Positions 23,657-28,198 of a DNA stretch of 28,198 bases are shown here, piece after piece (position 1 is the stretch's first letter; each line of letters opens with the position of its first letter). The stretch is taken from assembly GCA_037132075.1 (NCBI GenBank), contig JBAXPV010000044.1, positions 1 to 28,198 of the forward strand, given 5' to 3'. The translations under genes were made by a program, and so were the position numbers. Below the pieces are notes generated by a model that was given only the letters and a program-made list of their open reading frames with translations, did no database searches and was not told the DNA's origin. The DNA is from JBAXPV01 sp037132075. GTDB lineage: Bacteria; Bacteroidota; Bacteroidia; Bacteroidales; CAIXZF01.

Positions 23657-23692
23657 GGGGAGTGGGGGACTTGGGGACTAGGGGATTGGGGG
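23657..23692 (+). repeat. G-run array with about 8-nt period (possible G-quadruplex)
   Basis: Five runs of four or five G's at 23657, 23664, 23673, 23681 and 23688 are separated by ag(t), ACTT, ACTA and ATT. The spacing satisfies the usual G4 pattern on the plus strand. It lies between the EF-G2 terminator and the GNAT gene; nothing coding is seen in 23652-23779. Confidence 0.6.
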
Positions 23693-23779
23693 ACGTGGCC
23701 CCTGAGCCTGTCGGGCTTGGGGGATGAGGTGCCATGACAATAGAATAATAATTACATTAGTGCCCAATAATGAAACGTA

Positions 23780-24202
23780 ATGATTGAAATAATCCGCTTT
23801 GATTTTGGAGACGAATTGCACAGGGCTCAGGCATTTTCTATCCGCCAAAAGGTTTTTGTGGTGGAGCAGTCTGTTGATCCTGCAGAAGAGTATGAGTTTG
23901 AGGAGGAGTCGCATCATTTTCTTCTTTTGAAGGATGGCACCCCAGCCATGACAGCCCGCTGGCGGGAGACTGAAAAAGGGATTAAACTGGAACGTTTCGC
24001 CATGCTTCAGGAATATCGAAACCAGGGTCTGGGAAGCGTATTATTGCAAGAGATTGTAAAGGATGTCATTCCTTTTAAAAAGAAGATCTATATGCATGCG
24101 CAGCTTAAGGCAGTTCCTTTTTATGAAAGAGCAGGCTTTGTGGCTGAAGGGGAGATCTTTGAGGAGTCGAAAATATTACACTACAAGATGGTGCTTAGAT
24201 AA
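23780..24202 (+). CDS. GNAT-family N-acetyltransferase
   Basis: 140 aa, the size of a single GNAT domain. The N-terminal IRQKVFVVEQSVDPAEEYEF is the substrate-side helix and loop common in the ElaA/YjcF-like branch; LERFAMLQEYRNQGLGSVLL holds the acetyl-CoA pyrophosphate loop R80-x-x-G83-x-G85; AVPFYERAGF is the C-terminal motif with the usual Tyr. It transfers an acetyl group from acetyl-CoA to an amine; the substrate (small molecule or protein) is unknown. ATG at 23780; an upstream ATG at 23770 is out of frame and stops after five codons. Single gene, flanked on both sides by short tandem repeats, with no TAnnTTTG element seen close upstream. Confidence 0.85.
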   Translation: MIEIIRFDFGDELHRAQAFSIRQKVFVVEQSVDPAEEYEFEEESHHFLLLKDGTPAMTARWRETEKGIKLERFAMLQEYRNQGLGSVLLQEIVKDVIPFKKKIYMHAQLKAVPFYERAGFVAEGEIFEESKILHYKMVLR

Positions 24203-24207
24203 TGTAA

Positions 24208-24246
24208 CAATATACCAATTTTCAATATATCAATATACCAATTGTC
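24208..24246 (+). repeat. Degenerate octamer tandem array (CAATATAC type)
   Basis: Five consecutive units start with CAAT: CAATATAC, CAATTTT (7 nt), CAATATAT, CAATATAC, CAATTGTC. It begins just after the GNAT stop codon. A further pair of perfect octamers, CATCACCC twice, lies at 24304-24319 against the porin stop codon. Confidence 0.6.
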
Positions 24247-24275
24247 CCGATAGGATGGTGTTCTGCTCATCACGC

Positions 24276-24299
24276 CATTCTTCGACTCCGCTCAGAATG
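24276..24299. repeat. Short interspersed inverted repeat (CATTCT...AGAATG)
   Basis: Arms CATTCT (24276-24281) and AGAATG (24294-24299) flank TCGACTCCGCTC. The same core sequence is familiar from intergenic repeats in many environmental Bacteroidota genomes. It lies 3' of both converging genes and might act as a weak hairpin; there is no T-tract. Confidence 0.45.
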
Positions 24300-24318
24300 A
24301 CTTCATCACCCCATCACC

Positions 24319-25590
24319 CTAAAAAATCAGCGCCACAACCACAAGCGGCCTCAGATTACTCACCGTATACGTATTGGAGACTTTCCCGCGAATACCGGTA
24401 GTCCCATAAGCAGCAACCGTATATTCAAGTTCAAAGTCTAACTCCAGTTTGTTTTTCAGATAAGTGAAGCGAGGTGCCAGCCTGTAAACATAATCGACAT
24501 CTTTTCCTCGCGAACAGAAAACCGGGGTATTGATGTCTTCTTTTGCGCCGAGATTTTTGGTATATCCCATGAAAAGTGCCACTTTATACATGGGGTTTGT
24601 ATTTGAAACATCAAGCCATACCGTTGAGGTGCTGATATTTGTCCATGCACGAGCCCCTGTTACTGAATCAGTGATGTTACTACAGGCATATCCCCCGATT
24701 CCGACCATGTCCGCAGCATTCTCCGACATATAGGCAGCAGCACGGATCAAGACCGCTTTTGTAATAATCTTGGTGAAAACAGAATAAGATATTGAGGAAA
24801 TCGTAGTGCTGCTCTTGTATTTCATTCCACCGGCACCTGTTGTAAATAGCTCTGGTAACAGTGTTTTATGATCAATTCCGGCGCCGATAATAAAATGACT
24901 TCCTTCCGGCCTGTAATGCAGCTGAAGGTTAAGGGCCGGTATGGCTGCATTCTTCATATAAACCCCGCTGGCAACAGGTTTTGTGACATCCGCGTAATTG
25001 GGCCCGAAAGAGGTATGATCTCTTTCGGTATAGACCATTGCCAGAATCCTGAAATGTGCCATTTCATGCGAGATCCTGATTTGAGGAAATCGCGAGACTG
25101 GCTGAAAAGGAGCTCCGGTGTTGAATGAAATGGGAATGACTGCAGCGTCCGGAACGAACAAAGGATGCCAGTACTGACCCATGATGAGTTCAGTTTTGGG
25201 CCATTTCATTTTGACATAGGCAAGCCTGAGTCTGAAGCCATTGATATCAGCATCAGAATGACCGAAAAACTCGCCTTCAAAGTCAGCGCTGATTTTTGCA
25301 CCCAATACATCCGGTGCTGTGATGCTGGCATGCAAACGTGTACAGATTGCCAGGAAATTCAGGCTGGACTTTGCATTAATGTCGTTCCCGTTTTTGTCTT
25401 TTAAGATGGGTTCAGGGCAGATCAGGAAATTCCCTTCACGGGCGGCAGCAACCTGGCGTGTGTCATAGAAAAAGTCTGAACGAACGAATCCGGAGAAAAC
25501 GATGCCGTAATTGTTGGGTTTGGGTTCTTGTGCTTTAAGCTGAATTGTCAGTAAAACGATTAAGAATGTCAGTATTGATTTATGTTTCAT
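24319..25590 (-). CDS. Outer-membrane beta-barrel (porin-like) protein
   Basis: 423 aa with a signal peptide (MKHKSILTFLIVLLTIQLKA-Q). The mature protein is a series of amphipathic strands with aromatic girdle residues (GIVFSGFVRSDFFYDTRQ; LRLAYVKMKW; LIMGQYWHPLFVP; LNLQLHYRPEG; APRFTYLKNKLELDFELEYT) and ends in LVVVALIF with the terminal Phe that marks outer-membrane barrels inserted by BAM. It resembles the Bacteroidota proteins annotated as porin or hypothetical outer-membrane protein; there is no TonB box or plug, so passive transport is likely. It begins 8 bp after the stop of the acetate transporter gene on the same strand, so the two may form a trans-envelope route for short organic acids. 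The substrate is inferred from context only. Confidence 0.75.
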   Translation of the reverse strand: MKHKSILTFLIVLLTIQLKAQEPKPNNYGIVFSGFVRSDFFYDTRQVAAAREGNFLICPEPILKDKNGNDINAKSSLNFLAICTRLHASITAPDVLGAKISADFEGEFFGHSDADINGFRLRLAYVKMKWPKTELIMGQYWHPLFVPDAAVIPISFNTGAPFQPVSRFPQIRISHEMAHFRILAMVYTERDHTSFGPNYADVTKPVASGVYMKNAAIPALNLQLHYRPEGSHFIIGAGIDHKTLLPELFTTGAGGMKYKSSTTISSISYSVFTKIITKAVLIRAAAYMSENAADMVGIGGYACSNITDSVTGARAWTNISTSTVWLDVSNTNPMYKVALFMGYTKNLGAKEDINTPVFCSRGKDVDYVYRLAPRFTYLKNKLELDFELEYTVAAYGTTGIRGKVSNTYTVSNLRPLVVVALIF

Positions 25591-25598
25591 CAGTATAT

Positions 25599-26168
25599 TT
25601 AAATCCTCGCTCCTATAGGTAAAATCACTTTGCCTCTTGTTTCATTAAGTACTTCTGCCATGGCAAGATAAAAGGCAGAGGCCCCACAAAGAATGCCTTC
25701 ATAGCCGGCAATAATGCCCAAAACGGGCATGCCCAGCCAATCGCGCAAAGTCAGTAAGAAGTAGAGAATCCAAAGACTCAGGAAAACGAATTGTATCACA
25801 CGGTTTTTTCCAAAAGTGCCGATCCACATAAAGAATGAAAAAACACCCCATAAAAAGAGAAACCATCCCATAAACCCTTCTGATGTGGCAATCCCTTTAG
25901 CCCAGCCGGCTTCCGGAATGACCCAGATCCCGACCAGGACGATCCAAAATGTACCATAAGAGGTAAAGGCAAGGTGTCCAAAGGTGTTTCCTTTTTTAAA
26001 CTCCAGGATACCTGCAATGATTTGAGTAATGCCCCCAAAGAGCAAGCCCATGGCAAGGATCACTGAGGTGACAGGAAAAAATCCTGCATTGTGGATATTC
26101 AACAATATCGTAGTCATCCCAAATCCCAACAGCCCTATCGGCGCGGGATTCGCTAATTTCTGTTCCAT
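25599..26168 (-). CDS. satP: SatP/YaaH (GPR1/FUN34) acetate-succinate transporter
   Basis: 189 aa, the family's usual size, with six hydrophobic helices. The signature NPAPIGLLGFGMTT (7-20) is the NPAPLGL motif of the acetate uptake transporters, and GGITQIIAGILEFKKGNTFG followed by FTSYGTFW is also typical. Family members move acetate (and succinate in E. coli) across the inner membrane with protons or as a channel. It lies between a Kbl-like enzyme (62 bp upstream) and a porin-like barrel (8 bp downstream), all on the same strand. Direction in the cell, uptake or release, is not shown by sequence. Confidence 0.93.
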   Translation of the reverse strand: MEQKLANPAPIGLLGFGMTTILLNIHNAGFFPVTSVILAMGLLFGGITQIIAGILEFKKGNTFGHLAFTSYGTFWIVLVGIWVIPEAGWAKGIATSEGFMGWFLFLWGVFSFFMWIGTFGKNRVIQFVFLSLWILYFLLTLRDWLGMPVLGIIAGYEGILCGASAFYLAMAEVLNETRGKVILPIGARI

Positions 26169-26187
26169 AAAATATTTATTAGTTTAC

Positions 26188-26234
26188 CAGTTATCGGTAT
26201 ATCGGTATACCGGTATACCGCTACACCGATTTAG
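26188..26234 (+). repeat. Octamer tandem array (CGGTATAC type) with 18-bp perfect palindrome
   Basis: Units CAGTTAT, CGGTATAT, CGGTATAC, CGGTATAC, CGCTACAC, CGATTTAG follow each other with an 8-nt period. The centre CGGTATACCGGTATACCG (26203-26220) equals its reverse complement. It fills the gap between the Kbl-like gene and satP and touches the Kbl-like stop codon. Confidence 0.65.
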
Positions 26235-27478
26235 TTTCCATACATCGCAATAATCTCCGCTTTCGTCTTGCCGAGTATGTCATATTTTTTCCCAACCTTC
26301 TGAAAAGCATCCAGCGCTTTTTCCAGGTGATAGATCTCATGACCTGCAGAGATCTGGGTCCGGATCCTGGCAGCACCTTGAGGGACGACAGGAAAGAAGA
26401 ATCCGATGGCATAAATGCCTTCCTGGTACAGGTCGCGACTGACATCCTGTGCAAGTTTTGCGTTGAATAACATCACAGGTACAATGGGTGTATCGCCTTC
26501 TTTGATGATGATCCCCAGGTCTGTCAAGCCTTTGCGCCAGAAGTCAGTATTGAATTCGAGCTTGTCTCTTCTTTCGGTATTGCCTGAGATGAGGTCCATG
26601 ACTTTCAGCACGCCAGCTACCACAACGGGAGCGATGGTGTTAGAGAAAAGGTAAGGACGGGCTTTTTGGCGGCACATCTCAACGATCTCTTTTCTTCCGG
26701 AGACACAACCGCCGGAAGCGCCCCCGAGGCCTTTGCCGAAGGTGGTGGTGATGACATCGATTTTGCCCATCACGCCATATTTCTCGTGGGTTCCACGACC
26801 TGTTTTTCCGATAAATCCGGAAGCATGGGACTCATCCACCAGGATCATGGCATTGTATTTCTCGCAAAGAGCGACCATCTTATCCAGTTTGGCTGTGTCG
26901 CCATCCATGGAGAATACACCGTCGCAAATCACCAGGCGGATTCTCTTGTCGGCATGCAACTGCAGCTTCTCTTCCAGGTGTGCCATGTCATTATGCTTGA
27001 AGGTGTCCTGCATGGCACTGCATAGGCGCATCCCATCGATCAGGGAAGCATGAACCAGGCGGTCGGAGATCATGACATCCTCTTTGGTGAGGATGGCTTC
27101 GAATACGCCTGCGTTGGCATCCATACAGGAAGGGAAGAGGATGGTATCTTCGGTTCCCAGGAAAGACGTGATTTTTTGTTCGAGTTCCCGGTGAATGTCT
27201 TGTGTACCGCAGATAAAACGTACAGAGGACATGCCATAACCACGGGTGTCGAGCCCTTCATGTGCAGCCTTGATGACATCAGGATGGCTGGAAAGTCCAA
27301 GATAGTTATTTGCGCAGATATTGATGACTTTTTTAAGTTCAGCACCGTTTGGGAACTCTACTTCAATGTCGGCAGCCTGGGGAGAATGGATATAGCGTTC
27401 CTGTTTGAACAAACCGGCATCTTTCAGCCCGCTCAGGGTATCCTGGTAGATTTTTTGAGTATTGTTTGAGTAAGCCAT
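26231..27478 (-). CDS. Kbl-like alpha-oxoamine synthase (PLP-dependent, glycine C-acetyltransferase family)
   Basis: 415 aa. It follows E. coli Kbl closely at motif level: NICANNYLGLSSHP, SVRFICGTQD-x-H-x-ELEQKI, SDRLVHASLIDG (H143 stacks on PLP), CDGVFSMDGD, VDESHASGF (D215, H218) and TTFGKGLGGASGG with the PLP lysine at K249. Kbl joins glycine and acetyl-CoA, or splits 2-amino-3-ketobutyrate, in threonine breakdown. Relatives in the same fold (serine palmitoyltransferase, BioF) use longer acyl donors. An acyl carrier protein gene ends only 9 bp upstream and no threonine dehydrogenase gene is adjacent, so an acyl-ACP donor is possible. It has an N-terminal extension of about 15 residues compared with E. 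coli. Family membership is certain; the exact reaction is open. Confidence 0.88.
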   Translation of the reverse strand: MAYSNNTQKIYQDTLSGLKDAGLFKQERYIHSPQAADIEVEFPNGAELKKVINICANNYLGLSSHPDVIKAAHEGLDTRGYGMSSVRFICGTQDIHRELEQKITSFLGTEDTILFPSCMDANAGVFEAILTKEDVMISDRLVHASLIDGMRLCSAMQDTFKHNDMAHLEEKLQLHADKRIRLVICDGVFSMDGDTAKLDKMVALCEKYNAMILVDESHASGFIGKTGRGTHEKYGVMGKIDVITTTFGKGLGGASGGCVSGRKEIVEMCRQKARPYLFSNTIAPVVVAGVLKVMDLISGNTERRDKLEFNTDFWRKGLTDLGIIIKEGDTPIVPVMLFNAKLAQDVSRDLYQEGIYAIGFFFPVVPQGAARIRTQISAGHEIYHLEKALDAFQKVGKKYDILGKTKAEIIAMYGN

Positions 27479-27487
27479 GACTTTACA

Positions 27488-27733
27488 TTATTTGGAGAAT
27501 TTTTCAATCAAAACACAGATTTTGGTGACAGAATCAAAAGCCTCTGGTGTGGCTTCAGCATCAGGAATACTGATATTGTATTTGTTTTCGAGGAAGCGTT
27601 TGAGGGAAACCATCGAAAAGGAGTCCACGATGCCACCGGAAATCAAGGGGCTGTCATAGGTAAGGGTTTCACTGTCATCTTCCAGGTATTCATTGATAAC
27701 GTACTGTAATACAGTGTCTTTCATTTCGCTCAT
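27488..27733 (-). CDS. Acyl carrier protein (dedicated, non-AcpP type)
   Basis: 81 aa, a single carrier domain. The phosphopantetheine site is GGIVDSFSM with Ser38; the residue after the Ser is Phe, whereas fatty-acid AcpP has DSL, so this is a specialised carrier rather than the housekeeping one. Helix I (DTVLQYVINEYLEDD), the loop before the site (DSPLISGG) and helix II/III (LKRFLENKYNISIPD; EAFDSVTKICVLIEKF) are all recognisable. The gene ends 9 bp before the Kbl-like synthase, strongly suggesting that the carrier serves that enzyme. A TACTTTTA sequence (27805-27798, minus) resembles the -7 element with one mismatch. An alternative start at the fourth codon is possible. Confidence 0.85.
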   Translation of the reverse strand: MSEMKDTVLQYVINEYLEDDSETLTYDSPLISGGIVDSFSMVSLKRFLENKYNISIPDAEATPEAFDSVTKICVLIEKFSK

Positions 27734-27859
27734 GGCTTAAGTATTTTTAAGGTTTAAGGCTTGTTTTTTTGATAAAATCCATGTCTGATTTCTTTGTTAA
27801 AAGTATAACAATTTTCAATTTCTTCATGAATAAATCAGCAGGTCTATTGCTGAAAAATG

Positions 27860-27892
27860 AAAAAGGGCCGCTCACAATGAGCCGCCCTTTTT
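27860..27892. terminator. Strong hairpin terminator, symmetrical
   Basis: AAAAAGGGC (27860-27868) pairs with GCCCTTTTT (27884-27892) and, after a single C-C mismatch, GCTC pairs with GAGC around an ACAAT loop. It lies 20 nt past the stop of the T9SS protein on the minus strand and can end transcripts on either strand because both arms finish in an A/T run. Confidence 0.85.
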
Positions 27893-27912
27893 CAAAGAAA
27901 TGAATTGATGGT

Positions 27913-28198
27913 TTATCGGTTAATGACCAATCGGCCTGTCAACAGACTTGTTTGGGTTCCTGTCACCATCATCTTATACGTGTAGACTCCTTGCGACAAT
28001 GCAGAAGCATCGACTTCAATAGTGTGGCTGCCAGCTGGCAATGTCTCATCAATGATTTTGCTCATTACTTCCTTGCCGAGGAGGTCATAGATCCTGATAT
28101 CAAGTTTGGCGTCTTCGTTCAGATTCAGTGCGAAATTCGTCCGACCGGATGAAGGGTTGGGGAACACATCCAAACTGAGGCTTGATTCCAAAGGAATC
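27913..28198 (-). CDS. T9SS type A sorting domain of a secreted protein (5' end outside window)
   Basis: The minus-strand frame stays open to the right edge, so only the last 95 codons are visible. They form a complete T9SS type A sorting domain: LDVFPNPSSGRTNFALNL, LDIRIYDLLGKEV, TLPAGSHTIEVDASALSQGV, TYKMMVTG and the final LLTGRLVINR. The protein carrying it should cross the inner membrane by Sec and the outer membrane by T9SS. The nature of the passenger cannot be told. It ends 20 nt before a strong terminator and precedes the ACP operon on the same strand. Confidence 0.9.
   Translation of the reverse strand, partial: IPLESSLSLDVFPNPSSGRTNFALNLNEDAKLDIRIYDLLGKEVMSKIIDETLPAGSHTIEVDASALSQGVYTYKMMVTGTQTSLLTGRLVINR

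Noticed and set aside
26029..26253. Plus-strand frame whose end reads through the CGGTATAC array
   Set aside because: Antisense to satP, and its tail is translated repeat, a well-known source of false ORFs.
26231..27478. Assignment of the Kbl-like gene as serine palmitoyltransferase
   Set aside because: Its motifs (CANNYLGL, VRFICGTQD, HASLIDG) follow Kbl more closely than the Bacteroides Spt sequence; the ACP neighbour keeps the substrate open but does not prove Spt.
1..28198. CRISPR array, rRNA, tRNA, transposase or prophage
   Set aside because: No regular 25-40 bp direct repeats with spacers, no rRNA/tRNA sequence, and no integrase or transposase motif was seen on either strand; the S74 domain alone is not evidence of a phage.

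Overview
The window looks like a chromosomal piece of a Bacteroidota (Bacteroidetes) genome. Several independent signs agree: type IX secretion (T9SS) type A sorting domains at two C-termini, many lipoproteins with a Cys-Lys-Lys start, YCF48/FN3/DUF1566 surface proteins, a Bacteroides-type second EF-G, a long DPE2-type MalQ, weak Shine-Dalgarno sites, and repeated matches to the Bacteroidetes -7 promoter element TAnnTTTG. No rRNA, tRNA, CRISPR array, transposase or phage block was found.

Layout. 1-5146 (+): three large exported, repeat-rich surface proteins: a DUF1566-ended FN3 protein cut by the window edge, an S74 tail-fibre-like protein, and a beta-helix/FN3 protein. 5230-8033: two toxin-antitoxin pairs (RelE/ParE type and HepT/MNT type, both on -) flank a HAD-family lipoprotein phosphatase (+). 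8125-9795 (-): a T9SS-secreted YCF48 repeat protein. 10008-10454 (+): methylglyoxal synthase. 10489-13617 (-): a lipocalin-like lipoprotein followed by a single-chain EutB-EutC ethanolamine ammonia-lyase that carries a twin-arginine signal. 13768-14634 (+): a QorB-like NAD(P)-binding oxidoreductase, sharing with the lipoprotein an intergenic region built on an inverted pair of promoter elements. 14681-15145 (-): a 5'-truncated SpoIIE-type phosphatase. 15282-19336 (-): malQ followed by an orphan sugar-binding lipoprotein. 19405-20148 (-): an unknown lipoprotein. 20332-23592 (+): a PfkB kinase and a GTPase-degenerate EF-G2, the latter with a perfect TGTGA-N6-TCACA palindrome in its upstream region and a strong terminator. 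23780-24202 (+): a GNAT acetyltransferase. 24319-27733 (-): probably one operon: acyl carrier protein, a Kbl-like alpha-oxoamine synthase, a SatP/YaaH acetate transporter and an outer-membrane barrel. 27913-28198 (-): the C-terminus of another T9SS protein.

How it fits together. Much of the window is cell envelope and carbon use: glucan processing (MalQ and a binding protein), overflow control (MgsA), acetate uptake (SatP and a barrel), ethanolamine cleavage, and an alternative translation factor which in Bacteroides is switched on by carbon limitation. The most unusual items are the Tat-tagged EutBC fusion with its lipoprotein partner and the EF-G2 with a CRP-like site. Three intergenic arrays with an 8-bp period lie between 23657 and 26234. 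No gene-free stretch exceeds 300 bp.
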